Position numbers and translations under genes: made by a program. A DNA stretch of 64,000 nucleotides from Prevotellaceae bacterium (GTDB lineage Bacteria; Bacteroidota; Bacteroidia; Bacteroidales; Bacteroidaceae), in assembly GCA_015257125.1 (NCBI GenBank), contig JABZKU010000002.1, positions 77,416 through 141,415 on the forward strand. Direction: 5' to 3'. The notes below the pieces were generated by a model. That model saw nothing but the letters and a program-made list of their open reading frames with translations. It was not told the origin of the DNA and did not search any database. Positions 28,537-37,475 of this stretch are shown here, piece by piece (position 1 is the stretch's first letter; each line of letters begins with the position of its first letter).

Positions 28537-30405
28537 ATGAAATTCCATTTTTCACTCCTCGTTCGCTTCTTTCTCGCGTGGCTACTCACCTTCTTGGTGG
28601 GCAAGCTCGCGTTCTTCGCTCACAACGGCTGGCCCGGACTCGCCGATGCCCTACAAATCTATTGGCACGGCCTACCACTCGACATCGCCGTGGCGGCTTA
28701 CATCACCGCCCCGCTGTGGTTGGTTTTATTCTTCGCCACCTTGCTCGGCAAACCGCGCTTCACTCCGCGCGGACGCACCGCCTATCGCATCTACTCGGCC
28801 ACGGTCGGCGTGCTTGTTCTCGCCACGCTGATCGTCGACATCATCTTATACGAAAAATGGGGCTTTAAACTCGACGCCGTTTGCTTGTCTTATCTCGACA
28901 ATCCCTCCGGCATCACAGATAGTCTCGGCTGGGGCTATTTTCTCCTCGCCGTGGCCGGCTTTCTGCTCTTGATCTGTGGCTACATTTGGCTACTTTGGCG
29001 CATCGGTCCGCGCACCGATTGTCAAAACACGCGCCGTTCGTGCTTCCGCACGCCGCATCCTGTGCAGCGCACGGTGCATACGCTCGCGCTCCTGCTCATC
29101 GGCGCATTGCTCTTCCTCGGCATTCGCGGTGGAGTAGGGCGATCGACCGCCAATGTCGGCATGGTCTACTATTCCACCGACCAATATCACAACCACTCGG
29201 CCGTCAATCCCGTCTTTTCGTTCTTCTATTCGCTCCTCAAAGAGCGCGATTTCAGCCAACAAGCCCGCTATTTTGCGCCCGATGAGGCCGATTGCGTTTT
29301 TGCCTCCCTCAATTATAATACAGAAAGCCGCATTTCGCCCGAAGACAGCCTGCTCAACAATCGCCGCCCGAACATTCTGCTCATCCTTATGGAGAGTTGC
29401 GGGGGTAGAGTGGTGGGGTGCACGGAAGGCAACACGAAAGTGACGCCCCACATCGACAGCATGGCGCGCGAAGGCGTCTTCTTCTCCCAATGTTACGCCA
29501 ACAGTTTCCGCACCGACCGCGGCACGATCTGCACTTTCTCGGGCTATCCCGCCTTTCCCGACGCGAGTGTGATGAAAATGCCCGCCAAGTCGCGCGTACT
29601 CCCCTCCATTGCCGGCGCACTCCGCGGCGTGGGCTACGATACGGAATTCCTTTATGGCGGCGACAAGAACTTCACGAACATGAATTCCTACTTCCTCGCC
29701 ACGGGCTACAACCGCGTGCTGGGCGACGTGGACTTTCCGGCCAAAATGCGCAAGACCAGTCCGTGGGGCGTGTGCGATCACCTGATGTTCGACCAACTGC
29801 GCCAAAACATCGACCGTCAACCGAAGAATAAGCCTTGGTTCAAAACGCTCCTTACCCTTTCGAGCCACGAACCCTGGACAGTTCCCTACAAGCGCCTGGA
29901 CGACCCAATGCTCAATGCCTTCGCCTATCTCGACGAATCGCTCGGAAAGTTTATGGAAGGCCTGCGCCGTTCGCCCGAATGGAAGAACACCCTCGTCATT
30001 ATCCTCCCCGATCACGGCGTATCGTGGCCGGCCGACATCAACGAGTTCGACATCCGCAAATACCATATCCCCCTCATTTGGACGGGAGGTGCCGTGCGCA
30101 ACGCAAGAGAAGTGGCGCGCCTGTGCAATCAAACCGACCTCGCCGCCACCCTTCTCGGACAACTCGGCATCGACCACGCGCGTTTCAAATTCTCGCGCGA
30201 TGTGATGTCGCAAACCTACACCTATCCTTTCGCCATCCACACTTGGCCGGAGGGATACACCTTCATCGATTCGACCGGAACGAGCATCTACGAACTCGCC
30301 ACGCGCCGAGCTTCGCGGGTTACGCCCGACCCGAAGGGCGAACGCCTACACAAGGTGAAAGCCTTTATGCAAAAGGCCTACGACGACATGAACGCGCTCA
30401 AATAA
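28537..30405 (+). CDS. LTA-synthase-like membrane sulfatase/phosphotransferase
   Basis: A 622-residue protein with about five N-terminal membrane segments (residues 1-200) followed by an extracellular alkaline-phosphatase-fold domain. Metal and nucleophile positions are visible: NILLILMESCGGR (metal Glu), SFRTDRGTICTFSGYP (Thr nucleophile), LLTLSSHEPWTVP and VIILPDHGVSWP (Asp-His). The family transfers phosphoglycerol or phosphoethanolamine groups onto envelope lipids or glycans; the acceptor is unknown. A longer frame begins 16 codons earlier, but MKFHFSLLVRFFLAW is the natural start. It is an intact relative of the broken gene at 20396-22342, so it may cover the lost function. Confidence 0.88.
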   Translation: MKFHFSLLVRFFLAWLLTFLVGKLAFFAHNGWPGLADALQIYWHGLPLDIAVAAYITAPLWLVLFFATLLGKPRFTPRGRTAYRIYSATVGVLVLATLIVDIILYEKWGFKLDAVCLSYLDNPSGITDSLGWGYFLLAVAGFLLLICGYIWLLWRIGPRTDCQNTRRSCFRTPHPVQRTVHTLALLLIGALLFLGIRGGVGRSTANVGMVYYSTDQYHNHSAVNPVFSFFYSLLKERDFSQQARYFAPDEADCVFASLNYNTESRISPEDSLLNNRRPNILLILMESCGGRVVGCTEGNTKVTPHIDSMAREGVFFSQCYANSFRTDRGTICTFSGYPAFPDASVMKMPAKSRVLPSIAGALRGVGYDTEFLYGGDKNFTNMNSYFLATGYNRVLGDVDFPAKMRKTSPWGVCDHLMFDQLRQNIDRQPKNKPWFKTLLTLSSHEPWTVPYKRLDDPMLNAFAYLDESLGKFMEGLRRSPEWKNTLVIILPDHGVSWPADINEFDIRKYHIPLIWTGGAVRNAREVARLCNQTDLAATLLGQLGIDHARFKFSRDVMSQTYTYPFAIHTWPEGYTFIDSTGTSIYELATRRASRVTPDPKGERLHKVKAFMQKAYDDMNALK

Positions 30406-30410
30406 AAGCC

Positions 30411-31286
30411 ATGAACGCTTCCTCCCTTTCGCCCTACGCACTCTACCGCTCCCTGCGCGCTGAACTGGCCGCCGTCTACTCGCCGAGCGAAGCCGCCGCC
30501 GTGGCCGAACATTATGTGTGCGAACGCCTGCAACTGAGCCGTGCGCAGTTGCTTATGGACAGCCCGGTGGCACTCACTGCCGAGGAACAAAGCAAAATAG
30601 AGCGAGACACGCAGGCACTGCGCCAACAAGTGCCGGTGCAGTACGTCTTGGGCTACGAAACCTTCGGCTCCCGCCGATTTGCCGTCTCCCCCGATGTGCT
30701 CATTCCCCGTCCCGAGACGTATGAACTCGTGGAATGGTGCGCCGCCACCTTGTCTCAGCACGCTACCCCGCGCCTTCTCGACGTGGGTACGGGCTCCGGT
30801 TGCATTGCCGTCTCTTTGGCGCTCGAGTTGCCGCACGCACGAGTTGAGGCTTGGGACATTTCGCCTCGCGCACTCACGGTGGCGCGACACAATGCGACGC
30901 AACTCGGTGCTCAAGTCGACTTTCGCGAAGTGGATCTCCTGAAAGTGATCGAAGAACAGGCCGCCGAGCAACGAGAGTACGATCTCATCGTGAGCAATCC
31001 GCCCTATATTCCCGCCGGAGAAGCGCCGACAATGGCCGACAACGTGGTGCAACACGAACCGCACACTGCACTCTTCGTGCCCGACCACGACCCCTTACTC
31101 TTCTATCGCGCCTTGGCCGTCTTGGCCACCGAGTGCCTGCACCCAGGCGGTGTGCTCTTGGTCGAAACGCATACGGACTTCGCCCTCGCAACCGCCGAAC
31201 TCTTTGCCCAACACGGGCTCCAATCCGTCGAAATCAGAAACGACGCCGACGATCGTCCACGCATGGTGAAAGCAACCCGTGCCTAA
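30411..31286 (+). CDS. prmC: peptide chain release factor N5-glutamine methyltransferase
   Basis: A 291-residue PrmC (HemK) that methylates the Gln of the GGQ motif in release factors. The N-terminal helical domain contacts the release factor; VPVQYVLGYETFGSRRF and PDVLIPRPETYELVEW are family blocks. The SAM site is LLDVGTGSGCIAVSLA and the catalytic NPPY motif is in IVSNPPYIPAGE. The frame extends far upstream; the ATG at 30411 is the natural start, 5 bases after the preceding stop codon, suggesting co-transcription. Confidence 0.96.
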   Translation: MNASSLSPYALYRSLRAELAAVYSPSEAAAVAEHYVCERLQLSRAQLLMDSPVALTAEEQSKIERDTQALRQQVPVQYVLGYETFGSRRFAVSPDVLIPRPETYELVEWCAATLSQHATPRLLDVGTGSGCIAVSLALELPHARVEAWDISPRALTVARHNATQLGAQVDFREVDLLKVIEEQAAEQREYDLIVSNPPYIPAGEAPTMADNVVQHEPHTALFVPDHDPLLFYRALAVLATECLHPGGVLLVETHTDFALATAELFAQHGLQSVEIRNDADDRPRMVKATRA

Positions 31287-31327
31287 CGACCCAAGCGCCT
31301 CAGTTCATCCATTTAATTCCTTCCTCC

Positions 31328-32623
31328 ATGAACCACTCTACTTCCGCCCTCTGCCTCGCCGCAGCACTCTGTTTGCTCGGCTCCTGCGCTGCCGAAGACC
31401 CGCAAGCTCCGCGCAACGCCGAAACCTTCACCCAAGTGGCATCGCCCCTCTCGTTCGACTACGATGCATCGCACTTTGCTGCGCCCGACAATAGTCGCTC
31501 ACTCAGCAGAAGCAACCACATGATCGACCTGAAGTTCATTCTCGCCGCCATGGATCCCCAACGGGCGCTCGATATCTCGATGTTCTCCGAGAAATCAGAT
31601 CCCAACGCACTCACCGCCGACCAGCTCGCACAGATGAAAGCCAAGGCCGACGAGGTGACGAAGGACTGCAAGAACAACTTAGAAAAGCTCGAAGCGCTGC
31701 AGAAGTTCGTGATCAAAAACACCACTTACGACAACAACGGCAACGGCCGTAACGATCCCTTCGGCGCATTCAACGGCGGCCTTTGCGTTTGCCAAGGCTA
31801 TGCCAACGTCCTCAAAGTGATGCTCTACACGCAAGGCATCCCCTGCATCGGCATCAACGGCAATCTCTTCCAGGGCGATGTCTATCTGGGTGCCCACGCC
31901 TGGGATTACGTCTACGCCGACGGGAAATGGTACGTAAACGACCCCACCAACGGCGGTTTCTTCGAAATGGACAAGGTAGATTCCTACAAGCATCTCGTCC
32001 CCCTGCGCACCGACATCGAAGTCTTCGAAGACGACCAATTCGGCTATGACTTCTACCAAGGACACCTCAACGTCTCGCGCGTGAAAACCTCGGGCGACAT
32101 CCTCACCGTGCCCTTCTCGACGAACAAACTCCGCGTTTCTTCGTTCATTCCTCACCACGACCTCCCCAAGAACGTGAAGCAAGTCTATCTCGGCCGCAAC
32201 ATCGTTTCGCTCGGCGACGACCAAGTCGTGAGCCTTTCCGAACGAGGAAAGAACGTAGAGACCGTGTTTGTCGAAGACCAAAACACCAAATTCGCGGCCA
32301 AGGACGGCGTGGTCTACACCAAGAACTGGATGAAGAAAATCGAATCGCTCGTGTTCATTCCCGCCGCCATGAAGAGTGTGAAACTCCAACCCATCGAACG
32401 ACTGGAAAAGAACGTCATTGCTCGCCACAACAGCATCGAACAGCTCATACTCGTGCCGGGTACGAAAGTGATGGAGAGCTACGCTGTGGAATCTTGCCCC
32501 AACTTGAAGCGCGTCTATCTCCCCAACGACTGCGAAATGCAGAAGGACGCCCTCTACCGTTGCCCGAAAGACGTGCAAATCACCCGCGGTGACTTCACGG
32601 GCATCGCGCGTATTCGCCGCTAA
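31328..32623 (+). CDS. transglutaminase-like lipoprotein with BspA-type LRR tail
   Basis: A 431-residue lipoprotein (lipobox LLGSC). The central domain (about 120-220) is a transglutaminase/protease-like fold with the full Cys-His-Asp set: GGLCVCQGYANVLKVML (Cys), GAHAWDYVY (His) and VNDPTNGGFF (Asp). The tail (about 270-420) reads like irregular BspA-type LRR_5 repeats: VETVFVEDQNTKFAAKDGVVY, IEQLILVPGTKVMESYAVES, LKRVYLPNDCEMQKDALYRC. It could process or bind proteins at the cell surface; substrate unknown. It follows prmC by 41 bases. Confidence 0.8.
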   Translation: MNHSTSALCLAAALCLLGSCAAEDPQAPRNAETFTQVASPLSFDYDASHFAAPDNSRSLSRSNHMIDLKFILAAMDPQRALDISMFSEKSDPNALTADQLAQMKAKADEVTKDCKNNLEKLEALQKFVIKNTTYDNNGNGRNDPFGAFNGGLCVCQGYANVLKVMLYTQGIPCIGINGNLFQGDVYLGAHAWDYVYADGKWYVNDPTNGGFFEMDKVDSYKHLVPLRTDIEVFEDDQFGYDFYQGHLNVSRVKTSGDILTVPFSTNKLRVSSFIPHHDLPKNVKQVYLGRNIVSLGDDQVVSLSERGKNVETVFVEDQNTKFAAKDGVVYTKNWMKKIESLVFIPAAMKSVKLQPIERLEKNVIARHNSIEQLILVPGTKVMESYAVESCPNLKRVYLPNDCEMQKDALYRCPKDVQITRGDFTGIARIRR

Positions 32624-32655
32624 TCCACGGCACTAAAACGCCGCATCACGGCTCT

Positions 32656-32755
32656 CGACAGAAACTCCACGACTTTGGCCTAAAACAAGGCTGATAATTA
32701 CAAAAAGTCCCCATGTTTCGCACGAAACGTGGGGACTTTTTGTGGATCACGGTGG
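32656..32755. repeat. long copy of the intergenic repeat family
   Basis: Successive units GACAGAAACTCCACGACTTT, TAAAACAAGGCTGATAATTA and CAAAAAGTCCCCATGTTTCG are followed by the inverted arm. About 60 bases (from 32677) match, with some three differences, the reverse complement of the copy at 48562-48648. Gap 32624-32855 has no gene. Confidence 0.65.
32700..32743 (+). terminator. palindrome serving as terminator
   Basis: ACAAAAAGTCCCCATGTTTCG pairs, with one mismatch, with CGAAACGTGGGGACTTTTTGT across a 2-base centre. Positions are right to end the transglutaminase-like transcript. Confidence 0.65.
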
Positions 32756-32763
32756 ACTTTCTC

Positions 32764-32809
32764 AAAAAACAGCGCGCTCCTGCGTCGATGTGCCGACGGA
32801 GGAGCGCGC
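32764..32809 (-). terminator. terminator of the FKBP gene
   Basis: Arms GCGCGCTCCT and AGGAGCGCGC (perfect, with an inner CGTCG/CGACG pairing) have AAAAAA at 32764-32769 on the + strand, i.e. a T-run on the minus strand. Confidence 0.8.
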
Positions 32810-32855
32810 GGGAGGCGGATATCAGTCAAACAGTGGACAGCGCCGGCGCACACAA

Positions 32856-33491
32856 TCAGTGAATGCGCTCATAGCTGCGCAATTCGACGTCGAAGACCAG
32901 CGTGGAGTGCGCCGGAATCTGATCGACTTTCACCTCGCCGTAGGCCAAGCGTGAGGGCAAAATCATGCGCCAACGATCGCCGATGCGCATGTGTTGTAGC
33001 GCGGTTCCGAAACCGGCCACCACACCTTGCACGGCAAATTTGCTCGTGACGGCAAAGAGCGGGTCGAACACGCGCGCGGAGTCGGCCGAGTTGCCCGAAT
33101 GGTCGAAAAGATAGCCGGCGGCGAAGTTCTTCGTGGGAATGAGGCGCCCCATGTAGGCCACGCGCACCGTGTCGGTCGAGAGGGGCGACCCACTACCCGT
33201 GCCGCGTTGCAGGATGTGCACCACCACCGAATCGTAGCGGTCGGCTTTGGCGTCGGGGCCTTTGATGTAGTTGCGCAGCACGCGCCAGTCACAGTGCTCT
33301 TCCCAGGCATCGCCCCACTTCGAGCGCGCCTGTGCCATGGCAGTGCGCGCCAATCGCAGGCTATCGGTGAAGGCGGCATCGTTGCGCGTCGACCAATTGG
33401 CGTATTCGGGGTTGGGTTCTTCCTTTTCGCTGCAGGCACTCAGCAGTACCAGCGTGATCGGGAGGAGGAGCAGGAAAAAACAGCGTTTCAT
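32856..33491 (-). CDS. FKBP-type peptidyl-prolyl isomerase, lipoprotein
   Basis: A 211-residue lipoprotein (MKRCFFLLLLPITLVLLSAC) with an FKBP domain from about residue 85. Its C-terminal half is recognisable: FDPLFAVTSKFAVQGVVAGFGTALQHMRIGDRWRMILPSRLAYG and STLVFDVELRS are typical FKBP strands and the Ile/Trp hydrophobic pocket region. It should speed folding of envelope proteins. A GTG one codon upstream is possible; I chose ATG at 33491. It follows glyS, but the glyS terminator at 33526-33559 separates them. Confidence 0.88.
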   Translation of the reverse strand: MKRCFFLLLLPITLVLLSACSEKEEPNPEYANWSTRNDAAFTDSLRLARTAMAQARSKWGDAWEEHCDWRVLRNYIKGPDAKADRYDSVVVHILQRGTGSGSPLSTDTVRVAYMGRLIPTKNFAAGYLFDHSGNSADSARVFDPLFAVTSKFAVQGVVAGFGTALQHMRIGDRWRMILPSRLAYGEVKVDQIPAHSTLVFDVELRSYERIH

Positions 33492-33525
33492 CACGGAGCG
33501 GTGTGGAAAGTAAGGGAGAGGTTAG

Positions 33526-33559
33526 AAAAAAGCGCGGCGCACCGACGGGCACGCCGCGC
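33526..33559 (-). terminator. terminator of glyS
   Basis: GCGCGGCG (33532-33539) and CGCCGCGC (33552-33559) form perfect arms, with AAAAAA on the + strand side that becomes the minus-strand T-run. Confidence 0.75.
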
Positions 33560-33571
33560 AGGGAAATCATT

Positions 33572-35113
33572 TTATTTGAGTTGGCGCAAGAGCGAGGTGA
33601 GCGACACCTTCTCTTCGATGATGGAGCGGAGGGAGTCGATCGAGACGCGTTCTTGTTCCATCGTGTCGCGATGGCGGATGGTCACGCAGCCGTCGGTGAG
33701 CGTTTCGTGGTCGACGGTGATGCAATAGGGCGTGCCGATGGCATCTTGACGGCGATAGCGCTTGCCGATGGAGTCCTTCTCTTCGTAGGCGCAGCGGAAG
33801 TAGAAACGGAGTTCGTTCATGATCTCGCGTGCCTTCTCGGGAAGTCCGTCCTTCTTGACGAGGGGGAGGATGGCCAGCTTGACGGGAGCGAGTGCAGCGG
33901 GGAGACGAAGCACGACGCGGGTGTCGCCGCCTTCGAGTTTCTCCTCTTGATAGGCGTGGCTCAGCACGCTGAGGAACATACGATCCACACCGATCGAAGT
34001 CTCGATGACGTAGGGAGTGTAGCTTTCGCCGCTTTCGGGATCGAAGTATTCGATTTTCTTACCGCTGAACTTGGCGTGTTGCGAAAGATCGAAGTCAGTG
34101 CGCGAGTGCACACCTTCCACTTCCTTGAAGCCGAAGGGCATCTTGAACTCGACGTCGCAGGCAGCATTGGCATAGTGCGCGAGTTTCTCGTGATCGTGGA
34201 AGCGATAGTTCTCCGCACCGAAGCCGAGAGCTTGGTGCCAGGCCATGCGGCTTTCTTTCCAGTGGGCAAACCAATCCAATTCGGTGCCGGGCTTGACAAA
34301 GAACTGCATTTCCATCTGTTCGAACTCACGCATGCGGAAGATGAACTGACGGGCTACGATCTCGTTGCGGAAGGCTTTACCGATTTGTGCGATGCCGAAG
34401 GGAATCTTCATGCGGCCGGTCTTCTGCACGTTGAGGTAGTTGACAAAGATTCCCTGTGCCGTTTCGGGGCGGAGGTAGATGGTGTTGCTGCCTTCGGCCG
34501 TCGAACCCATTTCGGTCTTGAACATGAGGTTGAACTGACGCACCTCTGTCCAGTTGCGCGTGCCGCTGATGGGGCAAACGATCTCTTCGTCGAGGATGAT
34601 TTGGCGCAGTCCTTCGAGGTCGGAAGCGTTCATGGCCACGGAATAACGCTCGTGGAGGGCATCGCGCTTCTCGATGAGTTCGCGCACACGGCCGTTGGTG
34701 GCGCGGAATTCGGCTTCGTCAAACGCCTCCTTGAAGCGCTTGCGGCCTTTGGCCACTTCTTTTTCGATCTTCTCGTCGTACTTGGCCACTTGGTCCTCGA
34801 TGAGGACGTCGGCGCGGTAGCGTTTCTTGGAATCCTTGTTGTCGATGAGCGGATCGTTGAAGGCATCGACGTGTCCGGAAGCCTTCCAGATGGTGGGGTG
34901 CATGAAGATGGCAGAGTCGATGCCCACGATGTTCTCGTGCAGCAGCGTCATGGCTTGCCACCAATACTGTTTGATATTGTTTTTCAGCTCCACACCGAGC
35001 TGACCGTAGTCGTAAACGGCGCCGAGACCGTCGTAGATTTCACTGGAAGGGAACACAAAACCGTACTCTTTGCAGTGAGATACGATTTTCTTGAAAACGT
35101 CTTCTTGTGCCAT
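33572..35113 (-). CDS. glyS: glycyl-tRNA synthetase (single-chain)
   Basis: A 513-residue class II synthetase of the homodimeric alpha2 type that charges tRNA-Gly. The start MAQEDVFKKIVSHCKEYGFVFPSSEIYDGLGAVYDYGQLG is the motif-1 side; LMFKTEMGSTAEGSNTIYLRPETAQGIFVNY and FRNEIVARQFIFRMREFEQMEMQFF form motif 2; VIETSIGVDRMFLSVL near residue 370 is motif 3. The anticodon-binding domain is C-terminal. Length is standard for the family. A -7 box lies 29 bases upstream of the ATG. Confidence 0.96.
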   Translation of the reverse strand: MAQEDVFKKIVSHCKEYGFVFPSSEIYDGLGAVYDYGQLGVELKNNIKQYWWQAMTLLHENIVGIDSAIFMHPTIWKASGHVDAFNDPLIDNKDSKKRYRADVLIEDQVAKYDEKIEKEVAKGRKRFKEAFDEAEFRATNGRVRELIEKRDALHERYSVAMNASDLEGLRQIILDEEIVCPISGTRNWTEVRQFNLMFKTEMGSTAEGSNTIYLRPETAQGIFVNYLNVQKTGRMKIPFGIAQIGKAFRNEIVARQFIFRMREFEQMEMQFFVKPGTELDWFAHWKESRMAWHQALGFGAENYRFHDHEKLAHYANAACDVEFKMPFGFKEVEGVHSRTDFDLSQHAKFSGKKIEYFDPESGESYTPYVIETSIGVDRMFLSVLSHAYQEEKLEGGDTRVVLRLPAALAPVKLAILPLVKKDGLPEKAREIMNELRFYFRCAYEEKDSIGKRYRRQDAIGTPYCITVDHETLTDGCVTIRHRDTMEQERVSIDSLRSIIEEKVSLTSLLRQLK

Positions 35114-35141
35114 GCTGTCTTTTTTGTTATTGTATTTGCTG

Positions 35142-35149
35142 CAAATATA
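35142..35149 (-). promoter_or_regulatory. glyS -7 box (TATATTTG)
   Basis: CAAATATA on the + strand reads TATATTTG on the minus strand and leads to a leader of about 20 bases. Confidence 0.55.
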
Positions 35150-35263
35150 CGGTTTTTCGATGAGTTAAGGGGGAAAAGTCCTCAACTTTCGGTGCGCATT
35201 GCATTTTGTTGCGCAAAAAATGGACACGTAGCAGGAATCGCCTTGCGGAAAACGCGCGCGAAA

Positions 35264-35295
35264 TTTGGTTTTCCGGGAAAAAAGATATATCTTTG
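35264..35295 (+). promoter_or_regulatory. promoter of the metK leader
   Basis: TTTG (35264-35267), 20 bases, then TATCTTTG (35288-35295). Transcription would start at about 35302, immediately before the riboswitch-like element. Confidence 0.7.
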
Positions 35296-35302
35296 CGGCG
35301 AT

Positions 35303-35358
35303 TTCGAACGAGGACAGATTTGACTGCTTGCAACCTCTCCAAAAATGCTAAAACGCCA
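35303..35358 (+). promoter_or_regulatory. SAM-II (SAM-alpha) type riboswitch in the metK leader
   Basis: The element has GAGG (35310-35313) pairing with CCTC (35334-35337), enclosing ATTTGACTGCTTGCAA, and then AATGCTAAAA (35344-35353). This order (stem, U-rich loop ending TTGCAA, closing stem, A-rich linker, GCTAAA) is the SAM-II pseudoknot layout, known to bind S-adenosylmethionine and switch off methionine/SAM genes. It lies at the very 5' end of the transcript, about 180 bases before metK, further than the usual position next to the ribosome site. The identification rests on motif recognition without a covariance search. Confidence 0.7.
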
Positions 35359-35388
35359 CCGACCGAAGCCCTCATTTTTAGGAGGACG

Positions 35389-35508
35389 ATGTTTCGTGTC
35401 GGCCTTGTCGTTGCCCGTCGGGTTTGTTTTCGTTCTGCTTTTCGCTTTGCCGCGATGGGCAGTTTTTTGTATATACCTACTACTCGTCGCCCGGCGACTA
35501 TTGTTTAA
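35389..35508 (+). CDS. possible leader peptide between riboswitch and metK
   Basis: A 39-codon frame (MFRVGLVVARRVCFRSAF...) preceded by a perfect AGGAGG three bases before its ATG, which is rare in this genome. It is hydrophobic/Arg-rich with no known family. It ends 27 bases before metK. It may be a chance frame. Confidence 0.2.
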   Translation: MFRVGLVVARRVCFRSAFRFAAMGSFLYIPTTRRPATIV

Positions 35509-35535
35509 CTTCCCCTCTCCAACTCACATTTTTCA

Positions 35536-36831
35536 ATGTCCTACATTTATACTTCAGAGTCCGTTTCCGAAGGCCATCCCGATAAGGTAGCCGACCAAAT
35601 CTCGGACGCTTTGCTCGACGAATTCCTGGCTTTCGATCCTCAATCGAAAGTGGCTTGCGAAACCCTCGTGACTACCGGTCAAGTGGTGGTGGCAGGCGAG
35701 GTGAAATCGACCGCCAACGTCGATTTGCAGGAAACAATTCGCCGCACCATCCGTCGCATCGGCTACACGAAGGCCGAATATAAGTTCGACGCCGAAAGTT
35801 GTGGCATCCTCTCGGCCATTCACGACCAGAGTGCCGACATTAACCGCGGTGTGGAGCGCGAAGCCCCTGAATTGCAGGGCGCCGGCGACCAAGGCATGAT
35901 GTTCGGCTATGCCAACAACGAGACCGATCGCTTCATGCCCCTGCCCCTCGCGCTGGCACACGACATCTTAATTGTGTTGGCTGACATTCGTCGCGAAGGA
36001 AAGGTGATGACCTATTTGCGCCCCGACGCAAAGAGCCAAGTATCGGTGGAGTATGACGACAACGGTCGCGCGCTGCGCATCGACACCATCGTGGTGAGCA
36101 CGCAGCACGACGAGTTTGTCACCGCCGAAGAGGCCGGCAGCCAAACGGAGGCCGATAATCGCATGCTGGCGCAGATCCGCAAAGACGTGATCGAGGTGCT
36201 CATCCCCCGAGTGCTCGAACAACGGGTGAACACGCCCGAGATCAAGGCGCTGTTTGAACAGAGCGACATCACTTACCACGTGAACCCGACCGGCAAATTC
36301 GTGATCGGCGGCCCGCACGGCGACACCGGTTTGACGGGACGCAAGATCATTGTCGACACTTACGGCGGCAAGGGCGCACACGGTGGTGGGGCTTTCTCCG
36401 GAAAAGACCCCTCGAAGGTGGACCGCTCGGCCGCTTACGCTGCGCGCCACATCGCCAAGAACATGGTAGCCGCCGGTGTGGCCGACGAAATGCTCGTGCA
36501 GTTGGCCTATGCCATCGGTGTGGCTGAGCCGGTGAGCGTGTTTGTGGACACTTACGGCAAGAGCCACGTGCAACTCTCGGACGGCGAGATCGCCGAGAAG
36601 ATTAAATCGCTCTTTTCCCTCCGTCCTCACGACATTGAGCAGCGCTTGAAATTGCGCCACCCCATCTATGAGGAGACAGCGCGCTATGGTCACGTGGGAC
36701 GCTCCAACCGTGTGGTGACCAAGACCTTCCATCCGCGCGGACAAGCACCGGTGAGCCTGGAAGTGGAGCTCTTCACTTGGGAAAAACTAGACCGCGTCGA
36801 CGACATTCGTCAGGCTTTCGGGTTGAACTGA
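35536..36831 (+). CDS. metK: S-adenosylmethionine synthase
   Basis: A 431-residue MetK that makes SAM from methionine and ATP. The start YTSESVSEGHPDKVADQISDA, the hexapeptide GAGDQG in QGAGDQGMMFGYA, and the C-terminal GGGAFSGKDPSKVDRSAAY with its P-loop-like Lys/Asp are conserved. It is longer than the approximately 385 residues in E. coli, as usual in Bacteroidetes. The upstream SAM-II-like element predicts feedback repression by its own product. The next gene follows after 23 bases. Confidence 0.97.
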   Translation: MSYIYTSESVSEGHPDKVADQISDALLDEFLAFDPQSKVACETLVTTGQVVVAGEVKSTANVDLQETIRRTIRRIGYTKAEYKFDAESCGILSAIHDQSADINRGVEREAPELQGAGDQGMMFGYANNETDRFMPLPLALAHDILIVLADIRREGKVMTYLRPDAKSQVSVEYDDNGRALRIDTIVVSTQHDEFVTAEEAGSQTEADNRMLAQIRKDVIEVLIPRVLEQRVNTPEIKALFEQSDITYHVNPTGKFVIGGPHGDTGLTGRKIIVDTYGGKGAHGGGAFSGKDPSKVDRSAAYAARHIAKNMVAAGVADEMLVQLAYAIGVAEPVSVFVDTYGKSHVQLSDGEIAEKIKSLFSLRPHDIEQRLKLRHPIYEETARYGHVGRSNRVVTKTFHPRGQAPVSLEVELFTWEKLDRVDDIRQAFGLN

Positions 36832-36854
36832 TCTGTTTTTCGTTCTTTCTCCTT

Positions 36855-37430
36855 ATGAACATCACAGTCTACGCCGCTTCGTCGGGACAGGTGCCCGACG
36901 TCTATTTGCAAGCCGCCCGCGAGTTGGGCACATGCTTGGCAGCGCGCGGACACACCCTCGTCAACGGTGCCGGACGCACCGGACTCATGGGCGCGACCAT
37001 CGACGGTATTCAGGCCGCCGGCGGTCGCGCCGTGGGCGTGATACCGCAGTTTATGATCGACGAGCACTGGGAGCACCCGGATATGGCCGAGATGATCGTC
37101 ACGCCCGACATGCACAGTCGCAAAGAGCGCATGGCGGAGATGGCCGATGCCTGCATTGCCTGCCCCGGTGGGGTGGGTACGCTCGAAGAGTTGCTCGAAG
37201 TCATCACGTGGAAGCAGCTCGGATTGTTTCTTCACCCCATCGTGGTGCTGAACACCGACGGCTTTTTCGATCCGCTCCTCGCCCAACTGGAGCGTTGCGC
37301 CGAACAACAGTTCATGCGTCGCATACACACGGACATTTGGCAGGTGGCGTCCACGCCCGAAGAGGCCGTGCGCTTGTGCGAAGAAACGCCGCTTTGGGAT
37401 GCCAATGTGCGCCGTTTTGCGGCGCTCTAA
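36855..37430 (+). CDS. LOG family protein (TIGR00730)
   Basis: A 191-residue Rossmann-fold protein with the LOG signature CPGGVGTLEELLEVITW (PGGxGTxxE) and the earlier GAGRTGLMGATIDG nucleotide loop. In plants and several bacteria this family are phosphoribohydrolases that release bases from nucleoside 5'-monophosphates (cytokinin activation); others carry unproven 'lysine decarboxylase' labels. Length is normal. It starts 23 bases after metK and may be co-transcribed with it. Confidence 0.9.
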   Translation: MNITVYAASSGQVPDVYLQAARELGTCLAARGHTLVNGAGRTGLMGATIDGIQAAGGRAVGVIPQFMIDEHWEHPDMAEMIVTPDMHSRKERMAEMADACIACPGGVGTLEELLEVITWKQLGLFLHPIVVLNTDGFFDPLLAQLERCAEQQFMRRIHTDIWQVASTPEEAVRLCEETPLWDANVRRFAAL

Positions 37431-37475
37431 ACGGCGGTGCGCTCCTTTGTCCTCCTCTTTTCTAAAAATCTCCGC

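Noticed and set aside
33503..35323. A 606-codon open frame on the + strand opposite glyS.
   Set aside because: It is the antisense shadow of glyS, whose motifs are unambiguous on the minus strand.
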